Made by a program: the position numbers and the translations under genes. DNA of 64,000 nucleotides from Thiomonas sp. FB-Cd (lineage in GTDB: Bacteria > Pseudomonadota > Gammaproteobacteria > Burkholderiales > Burkholderiaceae_C). Each line of letters begins with the position of its first letter. Positions within the stretch are counted from its first letter, which is position 1. A model generated the notes under the pieces. It was not told the origin of the DNA. It did not search any database and saw nothing but the letters and a program-made list of their open reading frames with translations. Shown here piece by piece: positions 57,032 through 64,000 of the stretch. Location: the NCBI RefSeq assembly GCF_000733775.1, contig NZ_JPOE01000002.1, positions 2,232,001 to 2,296,000 of the forward strand, written 5' to 3'.

Positions 57032-57946
57032 ATGCCGGTGGAACAAGCTGTCGAGTTCCAGTCTGAAGGCGCAACGCTGAGAGGCTTTTTGATCACTCCA
57101 GACGGCCACTCCGGGAAGCTGCCGTTGGTCGTCATGGCTCACGGCACTTCGGCCACCATTCAGATGGTCGCGATCGAGTACGCCGAAGCCTTCGCCCAGG
57201 CGGGCATTGCCGCGTTGATCTACGATCACAGGAGCTTCGGGCGAAGTAGCGGCGAACCCCGCCGCGAGATCAACCCATGGGTTCAGTGCCGCGGATATCG
57301 CGATGCCTTGAATTTTGCTCTCGAATTGCCACAAGTGAACCCGAACAAGTTGGCGCTTTGGGGCGACAGCTACACCGGCGGCCAGGTGGTCGTCATCTCC
57401 GCCTGTGACGAACGGCCGAAGGTCATCGTCGCGCAGTGCCCTGTGTTCGGACCTGTCGCACCTTCGGTCCCGCCGAGCCGCCCGACGATGGAGAAGATTC
57501 AGCAGACGCTGCAGTCTGGCGACATCCGCGGGACACCTGAGACCACGACAGGCCCGATCCCCGTGGTCTCACCCAGCCAACTGGCTTATCCGTCACTACT
57601 TGCCCCGATCCAGGCGTTCCGCTGGTTCATCGAGTACGGAGGTCGCCCCGGGTCCGGATGGTCTAACGAGGTGACGCGGGTCATACCGCCGACACCGATC
57701 ACCTACAGCCCTTTCCTATGCGCTCCATACGTGCAAGCAAAGGCGCTGTTCATGGTGGCCCCGGAAGACGAGATGGTGCATGCCAACTACGACGTCACCC
57801 GACAAGCATTTGACCTGATCCCAACAGAGAAGCGCTGGCACGACATTCGTGACGGCCACTTCGGCTTGCTGTACCAGCCTGGTGATCGGTTCAACGAGGC
57901 GTCGCGACTTCAGGCGGAATACCTTCGTGCCACGCTTGGCGCCTAG
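57032..57946 (+). CDS. Alpha/beta hydrolase (dienelactone-hydrolase-like)
   Basis: The 304-residue protein starts at ATG 57032 (MPVEQAVEFQSEGATLRGFL), with GGGGAGGT upstream; an earlier ATG at 56987 lacks this. The fold is an alpha/beta hydrolase: VVMAHGTSATIQM (oxyanion His-Gly), nucleophile Ser in LWGDSYTGGQ, acid near PEDEMVH and catalytic His in IRDGHFGLLY. Relatives are often called acetylxylan esterase or DLH family proteins. The substrate is unknown. It lies alone between fumC and an IS630 copy. The 180 bases before it show no gene. Confidence 0.85.
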   Translation: MPVEQAVEFQSEGATLRGFLITPDGHSGKLPLVVMAHGTSATIQMVAIEYAEAFAQAGIAALIYDHRSFGRSSGEPRREINPWVQCRGYRDALNFALELPQVNPNKLALWGDSYTGGQVVVISACDERPKVIVAQCPVFGPVAPSVPPSRPTMEKIQQTLQSGDIRGTPETTTGPIPVVSPSQLAYPSLLAPIQAFRWFIEYGGRPGSGWSNEVTRVIPPTPITYSPFLCAPYVQAKALFMVAPEDEMVHANYDVTRQAFDLIPTEKRWHDIRDGHFGLLYQPGDRFNEASRLQAEYLRATLGA

Positions 57947-58024
57947 CGCCTCGCTCGAGCCGACCCGCTGCATCGTGCTGCTGCGTCACGACCACGATGC
58001 ATTGGGCTGCGTGCTTACTCATTG

Positions 58025-59103
58025 GTCAGTAGATTAGGGCACAAATTGCCGTGACGACGGTCGAAGCTGACATGAAGATTGATGGCCGTACGTTGACGCG
58101 TGAAACGCTGGAAGCGATGCGCCTGATGGCGCTGGAGCGGATGGTGGAGGGCGAGTCGGCGGCGGCGATCTCGGCGTCGTTCGGGATGCACCGGAGTTGG
58201 GCCTACAAGGTGCGGCTGAAAGCACGGGGACGCGGCAAGGGCAAGCGCGCGCTGAGGTTGCGGAAAGCGCCGGGGCGGCGGACGTTGACCGACGCGCAAG
58301 AACGTCAGGCGTTTCGCTGGGTCAACGGCAAGAACCCGCAGCAGTACGGTTTCGACTTCGGGTTGTGGACGCGCCAGATCGTGGGGGAGTTGATCACGCA
58401 GCGTTTTGGCGTGACACTGAGCTTGGCGTCGGTGGGGGCGCTGCTGGCGCGGGTCGGGCTGACGCCGCACAAGCCGTTGCAGCGAGCCTACCAGCGTGAC
58501 CCGGAAGCCATCACCCGCTGGCAGCGGGAGACCTACCCTGCGATCGCCCGCGAGGCCAAGCGCGACGAGGCGGACATCTACTTCTGGGACGAATCCGGCT
58601 TCCGCGCCGATGCGGTGCACGGCAAGACCTGGGGAGCCAAAGGCCAGACGCCGGTGGTTGACGTGCCCGGTCAGCGCCAGGGCATCAGTGCCGCCTCGGC
58701 GGTCAATGCGAAGGGAGCGTTCTGGTTCACCACGTACAAGGGCGGCCTGAATGGCGATCTGTTCGTGACCTTCCTGCGTCGCCTGATGCGTGGTCAGCGC
58801 AAACCGCTGCACTTGATCCTTGACAACCTGCCCGCGCACAAGACCCGCGCCGCCAAGGCGTACGTCGCCAGACTGAAGGGCAAGCTCTCGCTGCACTTCC
58901 TGCCCGGCTACGCCCCGGAGCTCAACCCCGACGAGCTTGTGTGGAGCCATGCCAAGCCCACCGGCAATGCCCAGCGGCCGCTGCGCGCCGGCGAAAACCT
59001 GGAAGATCGCATCCAGCTGCAACTGGCCGACATGGCGGCGCAACCAGACCTGATCCGTTCGTTCTTCCGGCACCCAAGTGTTGCCTATATTACTGACTGC
59101 TGA
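58025..59103 (+). mobile_element. IS630-family insertion sequence
   Basis: About 1.08 kb. Imperfect inverted ends begin GTCAGTA: left GTCAGTAGATTAGGGCAC (58025-58042), right (minus strand 59097-59080) GTCAGTAATATAGGCAAC. The transposase stop at 59101-59103 lies a few bases past the right repeat, so exact ends may extend slightly outward. A TA target duplication could not be confirmed by eye. Confidence 0.75.
58051..59103 (+). CDS. IS630-family transposase
   Basis: The 350-residue protein is intact. The N-terminal helix-turn-helix (MVEGESAAAISASFGMHRSW) is followed by a second DNA-binding region (RTLTDAQERQAFRWV). The catalytic triad is visible: Asp in IYFWDESGFRADAV, Asp in HLILDNLPAHKT, and Glu in PGYAPELNPDELVW. 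IS630 elements move by cut-and-paste into TA sites. Being full length with all catalytic residues, it may still be active. Its likely ATG could also be the MKIDG at 58072. Confidence 0.9.
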   Translation: MTTVEADMKIDGRTLTRETLEAMRLMALERMVEGESAAAISASFGMHRSWAYKVRLKARGRGKGKRALRLRKAPGRRTLTDAQERQAFRWVNGKNPQQYGFDFGLWTRQIVGELITQRFGVTLSLASVGALLARVGLTPHKPLQRAYQRDPEAITRWQRETYPAIAREAKRDEADIYFWDESGFRADAVHGKTWGAKGQTPVVDVPGQRQGISAASAVNAKGAFWFTTYKGGLNGDLFVTFLRRLMRGQRKPLHLILDNLPAHKTRAAKAYVARLKGKLSLHFLPGYAPELNPDELVWSHAKPTGNAQRPLRAGENLEDRIQLQLADMAAQPDLIRSFFRHPSVAYITDC

Positions 59104-59200
59104 GGAAGCATGCGGTGCGCCTTCCTCTTCATCACCAACCGGGCCCGCAGGTCGGCTCGTTGTGAGCGCCGGCGGATGGTCAGCGAAAAACAGACCTTGA

Positions 59201-60635
59201 ACAAATGCTCGCGCATTCCCCTTCCTCGCCCGGCCCGACGCACAGCGTCGCTCAGGCGAAGCCGACCGGGCAGGAGGGGGTCAAGCGGGCGGGTTTCGCT
59301 TGTTGTTCCTCTCCAGGCTGGATAAAATACCAGTATGCAACGGCGCAAAGTCACGCTCAAGCTGTATCCCAATGCCGCGCAAGCTGCGCTGCTTGAGGCT
59401 TGGACGCGGCTGCACTGCGAGTTGTACAACGCGGCGCTGGAAGAACGCATCGACGCCTGGCGCAAGGCGGGCAAATCCATCAGCTATTACGCGCAGCAAA
59501 ACGCATTGCCGCAGATCAAGGCCGATCGGCCCGAGCTCAACGAACTCGGCAGCCACGCGCTGCAGCAAACGCTGCGCCGCCTCGATCTGGCCTTTGCCGC
59601 CTTCTTCCGCCGCGTCAAGGCCGGGCAGACGCCCGGCTTTCCCGGGTTCAAATCCGCGAAGCGGTTCTCGGGCTTTGCGTATCCCGACCCGGCTAGCTGG
59701 CAGTTCATGCAGCATGGCGGCAGCGGCGCAACCCTGCGCATTGGCAGTGGCGACGCGGCCTTGTCCATCCGGGCGCGCGGACGGCACCGCTTAGGGCCGG
59801 ATGCCGAACCCAACGACATCACGCTCACGCGCCACAACGGTCAGTGGTTTGTGTGGTGACGCTGCGCGTGCCCGATGCGGCCTGTGCGCGTGAGCGCACC
59901 GGTGATTTTCGACGTGGCGTGGATTTCGGGGTCAACGACTGGGCCACGTTCGACGATGGACAGATCATTGCGAATCCCCGCTGGCTGCGTGAAGAACTGC
60001 TGCGCCTTGCCGCGCTGCAACGTCAGCGCGCACGCAAGCGCCGGGGCTCCATTCGGCACAAGCGGCTTGGCAGTGCCATCGCCCGGCTGCATGATCGCAT
60101 CGGCAACCTGCGCCGGGACTTCGTGCACAAGGAAACAACCAAGATGGTGCGGCAGTGCGCCGTCCTGGCCACCGAACAACTCGCACCGAAGAACATGAGC
60201 CGCAGCGCACTCGGCACGGTGGAGACACCGGGCCGTCGCGTGCGGCAAAAGGCCGGACTCAACCGGGAAATTCTCTCGGCTGCGTTCGGCATGGCGCATC
60301 CGATGCTCGCGTACAAAGCGGAAGAAGCTGGTACGCGGCTGCATCTGAGCAACACGCGCCAGATCAAACCGTCGCAGCGCTGCTCGGCGTGCTGGAAATT
60401 CGCTCCCAAGACGTTGGCGCAGCGTGTGCATGTGTGCCCGCAGTGCGGGCACACGGCGCCGCGCGACCAGAACAGCGCAATGGTGGTTCTCATCGACGCG
60501 CACAACACGCAGGACACGCCTGGGACGGGCGTGGCGGCGAGGCCCAAACCTCTGCCACGGCAACGTGGCAAGTCCAGGCCTGTGACCCGCGAAACCCCCG
60601 CTACAACGCCATGCGTTTAGCGGCGGGAGAGTTCA
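59201..60635 (+). mobile_element. TnpB-only IS200/IS605-type element, copy 3
   Basis: Plus strand: left end ACAAATGC follows TTGA (59197-59200); right end GGAGAGTTCA finishes at 60635. The right-end hairpin reads CCGCTA-CAACGC / GCGTT-TAGCGG (about 60598-60623), with paired changes compared with copy 2. Length 1435 bases. It lies between the IS630 copy and the toxin gene. The 20 bases after the right end (60636-60655) are the would-be guide and run into the end of the toxin gene. Confidence 0.85.
59335..60620 (+). pseudogene. Disabled tnpB (copy 3)
   Basis: This copy keeps an ATG (59335, MQRRKVTLKLYPNAAQAALL) and the N-terminal domain through NDITLTRHNGQWFV. A single-base loss near 59850 (TTTGTGTGG where the others read TTTGTATCGG or equivalent) shifts the frame and ends the first part at 59859. 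The second frame, to 60620, carries VDFGVNDWATFDDG, TEQLAPKNMSRSALG, the ribbon CSACWKFAPK...CPQCGH and RDQNSA. So catalytic residues are intact but split over two frames. This copy is also the most diverged of the three. Confidence 0.85.
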
Positions 60636-60652
60636 TGCCAAGTCGTGCGGGG

Positions 60653-61159
60653 TCAAGGATTGGCGCGCAGCCGCGGGTCGAGGGCGAAGCGCTCGGATTG
60701 GATGTTGGTCATTAGCGGCAGCGCCGTCGTCACGTTGACGAGCAGATTCCACGAGTGCCCGCTCACCGCGCTGGGCAGCAGCACGTACGGGTGGGCGTCG
60801 ATCAGCTGGTCGCCAAACTCCTGCTGGTCCTTGTTCGGTGGGATTGGGTGGAGCCAGTGCGGATTGGGCACGCCACTCGGTTGCACGACATGGACTCGGC
60901 CCGGATCGGTGATCGTGAACGAGTAAAGGTTGTGGGCGACAGTGTTGAGCACCTTAAACCCTTTGTGCACCGCCACCTCCAGGATGGCGGTGGCCGGGTC
61001 CAGGGCCGCATAGATCACGCGTTTGCCGATGGAGTTCCAGCGGCCGCCGTACGTAGCCGAGCCGATGCCTGAGTTCCAGGTGTCGGCATAGCGCGCGTCC
61101 TGGAGCGTCCACCCCGTGAGGGAACCCGTGCCGCCAAGGGACGCCGGCAGCGGGATCAA
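60653..61159 (-). CDS. RES-domain toxin
   Basis: The 168-residue protein has the RES signature residues: Arg in YGGRWNSIGKRVIYAA, Glu in PATAILEVAVHKG and Ser in LLPSAVSG. RES toxins degrade NAD+ by a fold related to ADP-ribosyltransferases. The start codon is TTG (61159-61157), overlapping the antitoxin stop TGA, so its translation depends on the antitoxin gene. It is the downstream partner of an Xre/MbcA-type antitoxin. Its 3' end lies 18 bases from TnpB element copy 3. Confidence 0.9.
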   Translation of the reverse strand: MIPLPASLGGTGSLTGWTLQDARYADTWNSGIGSATYGGRWNSIGKRVIYAALDPATAILEVAVHKGFKVLNTVAHNLYSFTITDPGRVHVVQPSGVPNPHWLHPIPPNKDQQEFGDQLIDAHPYVLLPSAVSGHSWNLLVNVTTALPLMTNIQSERFALDPRLRANP

Positions 61160-61734
61160 GCGTAGACCCCGTATTTCATTCGCTGCAGCAGGGTCTTGAC
61201 GGCTTCGGCGCCCGGCGAAGTGCTCACCAAGTCAATCGGCTTCCTGAACTCCAGACCCATCGCCTCGGTATTCAGCCACTCGTTGGCGGCCTCCGTGCTG
61301 CCGAGCACCTCTTCTGCCATGGCGCGCACGGACTCGAGCCGGTAGATCCCGTCCGTCGTGCGCGCATCCAGCGGCTTGTCCGGATCGGCCTTGATGCGGT
61401 GTGCGGTGCGTGCGCTCACGCCAATGGCCTTGAGAATGGCATCTGTGGGCAGGGTACCCCTGGTGCTCTCCCAGATGCGGGTCAACGTCCTGCCTGACAC
61501 ACCCTTCATCACCGCATCGTGGGCCATGACACTGGAGCCCGCGAAAGCGACGAACACACCGGCTTGTCGCTCACCCATTCCGCCGGTGAAGGTCTTCACC
61601 TTCACGGCCTTCTTACCTGGGATTCGATGGACCTTCTTATACCCAGTGGTGCGCGTGTTCTCCGCGACGGTTGCGGCAACCTTGGAGGCGCCCTTCTGGG
61701 GCTTGGTGGTGAAAGTTTGGCTAGACTGCTTCAT
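61156..61734 (-). CDS. Xre/MbcA/ParS-type antitoxin
   Basis: The 192-residue protein counts from ATG 61734 (MKQSSQTFTT), which has a perfect AGGAG; the frame is open to 61758. After a basic N-terminal half, the C-terminal half has the Xre-like helix region (GVSGRTLTRIWESTRGTLPT, AILKAIGVSARTAHRI) and the MbcA/ParS DUF2384 tail: AEEVLGSTEAANEWLNTEAM, then KPIDLVSTSPGAEAVKTLLQ. This tail neutralises RES toxins. The pair overlaps by four bases. The N-terminal extension of about 60 residues is unusual and lysine-rich. Confidence 0.9.
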   Translation of the reverse strand: MKQSSQTFTTKPQKGASKVAATVAENTRTTGYKKVHRIPGKKAVKVKTFTGGMGERQAGVFVAFAGSSVMAHDAVMKGVSGRTLTRIWESTRGTLPTDAILKAIGVSARTAHRIKADPDKPLDARTTDGIYRLESVRAMAEEVLGSTEAANEWLNTEAMGLEFRKPIDLVSTSPGAEAVKTLLQRMKYGVYA

Positions 61735-61745
61735 GCTGTTACTCC

Positions 61746-61778
61746 TGCCATATGGCACAAATTATACGTCACATGGCA
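61746..61778 (-). promoter_or_regulatory. Toxin-antitoxin promoter with palindromic operator
   Basis: A perfect 12-base palindrome TGCCATATGGCA (61746-61757) lies 12 bases upstream of the antitoxin start, and a second half-site ATGGCA (61773-61778) is spaced 21 bases (two helical turns) away. Between them on the minus strand is TATAAT (61766-61761), an ideal -10. Its start point would fall in the palindrome, as expected for autorepression. No good -35 was seen. Confidence 0.65.
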
Positions 61779-61932
61779 AAACTCCACCACAGGCGCAGTG
61801 CCGGTGCCGAAAGGGGCAATCAGCCTGGAGCGGATGCTCGTGCAAACGCAATGGGCGACTGCTTGTGGCGATTAACGCAAACCCTGTGCAACCGTTGCTT
61901 GCGGCCAGCGGGGGGCAGGTCAGGGATGCCGC

Positions 61933-63111
61933 TTAAGTTCCGAGAAACTCACCGATCGGTTTCAAGCCATCCAAACGATCGCAGACGACTTTGACAATCA
62001 TCAGAATCGGCACACCGAGCAGTAAACCCCAGATGCCCCAGAGCCACCCCCAGGCAAGCAATCCGACAAATACGGCCACTGGGCTGAGTTGGCTGCTACG
62101 ACTGGTCAGCCAAGGTGTTAGCAAATTGCCAACCAGGGTATGGATCGTGAGGGAGACCCCACCGATAACCAAGGCCATGTCGAGTGAGCCAAACTGCAAA
62201 AAAGCAACCAGTCCAGATGTCGAAGCCGTGATCAGGGAGCCGACATAGGGCACTAGATTCAAGACGCCCGCCACGACGCCCCAGACAGCGGCGTTTTGCA
62301 GGCCCAGCGCCAGCAGAGCTAAGCCGGTGAGCACAGCCACCAGCGCACTCGTGAAAATCTGCACGAGAAGGTAGCGCTGGATTTGCTCGGTGATTTCATG
62401 GAGTGCTTGCAGCGTGATCTTTTTGCTGCTCAGGTTTGGGCCTGCTAGTTTGATCAATTTACGCCGGAAGCTGTCGCCAGAAATGATCAGGAAGTAGGTC
62501 AGGAACAGCACGGCTGCAGTCTGACCCAACAGGGTCAGCAAGCCGATTGTGCTTGACCACAAATAGTTTTTGATATTGAAGTTTGAAGGCTCGACGATCA
62601 CGCGCATGGCTTCATGGCTATTGTGGACCTCGGTCTGACTGCCGGCCGCTTTTTCGAGCTGGTTCGCGGCCTTTTGCACTGTTTCAAGAGTTGTGTCGTG
62701 ATGGGCATCGCTCGGCTTGATTTCCATCTTGAACTTCTCGACCGCAGCCGGCAACGCGACAACCAAGCGCGTCGCCTGGTTGCTAAGCAAGTACGAAGCA
62801 ATCCCTATCGCACTGCAAATCGTCAACAGGATCATGGCGGCGCCGAGCCAGCGCGGTATGCGACGGTGTCCCAGCCAGTTCACGGCCGGCGACAGTGCAT
62901 AGCTCAGCATCAGACTCGTCATGAGCGGTATAAAAACGGCCTTGGCCCAGCTCAATACGAAAATACTTGCCAACGCGGCTAGAAGACCAAGCGACATGCT
63001 GCGAGTGTTGATCGGCACATGTAGCGGCAATGGCGTCGGCTCGCTCGGGCTGTGCTCCTGATTTGCTTGCCCAAGGTGTGACGTCCGGTTGTTTGCGTCG
63101 GATTTGCGCAT
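61933..63111 (-). CDS. AI-2E/PerM-family membrane protein
   Basis: The protein, 392 residues from ATG 63111 (MRKSDANNRTSHLGQ), has seven to eight helices. Family marks are PSPAVNW-like SPAVNWLGHRRIPRWLGA near helix 3, the soluble helical region at residues 110-220, and the C-terminal VVAGVLNLVPYVGSLITAST and WGWLWGIWGLLLGVPILMIV. Members act as exporters of autoinducer-2 or as Na+/H+ antiporters, and the substrate here is unknown. The sequence is less GC-rich than most of the window, suggesting separate origin. It is flanked by the toxin-antitoxin pair and an IS110 remnant, so it sits in accessory DNA. Confidence 0.85.
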   Translation of the reverse strand: MRKSDANNRTSHLGQANQEHSPSEPTPLPLHVPINTRSMSLGLLAALASIFVLSWAKAVFIPLMTSLMLSYALSPAVNWLGHRRIPRWLGAAMILLTICSAIGIASYLLSNQATRLVVALPAAVEKFKMEIKPSDAHHDTTLETVQKAANQLEKAAGSQTEVHNSHEAMRVIVEPSNFNIKNYLWSSTIGLLTLLGQTAAVLFLTYFLIISGDSFRRKLIKLAGPNLSSKKITLQALHEITEQIQRYLLVQIFTSALVAVLTGLALLALGLQNAAVWGVVAGVLNLVPYVGSLITASTSGLVAFLQFGSLDMALVIGGVSLTIHTLVGNLLTPWLTSRSSQLSPVAVFVGLLAWGWLWGIWGLLLGVPILMIVKVVCDRLDGLKPIGEFLGT

Positions 63112-63481
63112 AATGTGTTCACCAAAAGTTATCGAAACGATAGCAAGCGAAACGATCTGCATAGATTGCGGTGAAGTCATTGGCTGGAGCTGGCGCCAGC
63201 GGTTTCGTCCTGCTCACCGCAAACGCTTGAGTCAGGGCAACGAGCAAGTTCTTCGACCTAGGAACCCATCAAAAATAAAAATCGGTGGGTTCAAATTTCT
63301 CGTAGAGTCAATGTCTATGCGGCTCTCCGTGGTGTTTTACTTTCCTATATATACATAGGGTGGCGGCGCTGACTTGTCAGCCAGCTGTCTGCTCATGGGA
63401 TGGACGCCCCCACCCGCGGCGGCATCGATGTGCCTAAGTGGAGGGGTTGTCAGTCCACTTGAACGGATAGGATCGTCCATC

Positions 63482-63795
63482 ATGAAGGTTACGACCATCT
63501 GGATCGATCTGGCGAAGAACGTGTTTGTGCGACCTGAAAGTCGCCTGAGTCTCTGTTCCACAGGAGGAGTGATGACACCTATCTGCGTACGCTGCTGATT
63601 CACGGGGCGCGATCAGTGATCGACAGCGCCCAGCGCAAAGCCAATGAGGTCGGCTGGCTGGCCAAGCTGATCCACAGGCGCAACGCCAACGTCGCGGCGG
63701 TCGCGCTGGCCAACAAGAATGCACGGATCGTGTGGGCGCTCCTGGCCCACAACCGCGAGTACCAACCAGGCTACACGGCACGCGCGACAGCCTGA
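63482..63795 (+). pseudogene. IS110-family transposase with internal deletion
   Basis: The start MKVTTIWIDLAKNVFV is the RuvC-like N-terminus of IS110-family transposases. It breaks after about 17 residues. Another frame then carries the C-terminus: TYLRTLLIHGARSVIDSAQR, NEVGWLAKLIHRRNANVAAV and ALANKNARIVWALLAHNREY, ending TARATA at 63795. About 200 or more central residues are missing. So this is a dead copy. The last 200 bases to 64000 contain a short open frame from about 63879 (MAKQVRPWRPKPVEVRA) that may be IS-flanking DNA; I cannot identify it. Confidence 0.78.
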
Positions 63796-64000
63796 TCCAG
63801 GCGCCGGCGTCGACAGACAACGAGCGGCACGACAGAAGGAGAACCGACAACCACCGATTGCTCAGGCGATCAAGACGTGATGGCAAAGCAGGTCAGACCG
63901 TGGCGGCCAAAGCCCGTAGAAGTCAGAGCACTTCGAGTGCGCTTGCTGATCGAGGAGGCCGCCAGCGCATTCCATCAGGGACAGCGGGCATGTGCCCGAA

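Noticed and set aside
56878..57066. Small open frame before the alpha/beta hydrolase
   Set aside because: 62 residues, overlaps the hydrolase start, no motif; the hydrolase ribosome site lies within it.
31941..60635. Possible CRISPR-like array formed by the repeated blocks
   Set aside because: The repeats are 1.4 kb copies of one TnpB element at distant sites, not short regularly spaced repeats.

Overview
The window is GC-rich, gene-dense DNA that reads like a chromosome segment of a chemolithotrophic or metal-associated betaproteobacterium. This is inferred from the protein families (CcmAB, a decaheme MtrA with an MtrB/PioB porin, cytochrome bd, a plasma-membrane-type H+-ATPase, an SQR-like flavoprotein); genus was not tested, though Thiomonas-like Burkholderiales are a reasonable guess. 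No rRNA, tRNA or CRISPR array was recognised.

Layout. 1-8.6 kb: ccmBA (leftward), a NarX/NarL-like two-component pair, a small c-type cytochrome, a decaheme cytochrome and its outer-membrane barrel, together a candidate extracellular electron-transfer conduit with no MtrC/OmcA partner. 8.6-21.6 kb: Sel1-repeat protein, divergent LysR/azoreductase, pirin, a two-gene ABC-2 exporter, H+-ATPase, MFS transporter, SCO protein, ClcA-type channel. 21.6-23.1 kb: a graveyard of IS fragments with an AT-rich island. 23.2-29.4 kb: a tight operon gpsA / HAD phosphatase / GT20 synthase / SSS symporter / MscS. The GT20 enzyme resembles glucosylglycerol-phosphate synthase rather than OtsA, so this reads as a compatible-solute cassette. 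29.7-34.3 kb: thiolase and a broken MASE1-GGDEF gene carrying a TnpB element. 34.7-42.9 kb: cydABX facing cydDC, then the SQR-like flavoprotein. 43.7-49.3 kb: SHOCT protein, LTXXQ periplasmic protein, CusRS-like pair, universal stress protein. 49.3-64 kb: FMN reductase split by a second TnpB element, class A PBP, fumarase, hydrolase, IS630, a third TnpB element, a RES/Xre toxin-antitoxin pair, an AI-2E family membrane protein and an IS110 remnant.

Regulatory thread. Five sites resemble FNR/ANR boxes (TTGAN-N4-NTCAA). Four have exactly 22 bases between the box and a TANNNT hexamer, which puts the box at -41.5 as in class II FNR promoters. They point at ccmAB, the NarX-like kinase, cydA and the SQR-like gene; a fifth, weaker one points at the universal stress protein. 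An oxygen-responsive regulon covering cytochrome maturation, signalling and the high-affinity oxidase is the simplest reading.

Mobile-element thread. Three copies of one TnpB-only IS200/IS605-type element share the same termini. Each tnpB is disabled by a different lesion, although the right-end hairpins show compensatory changes.
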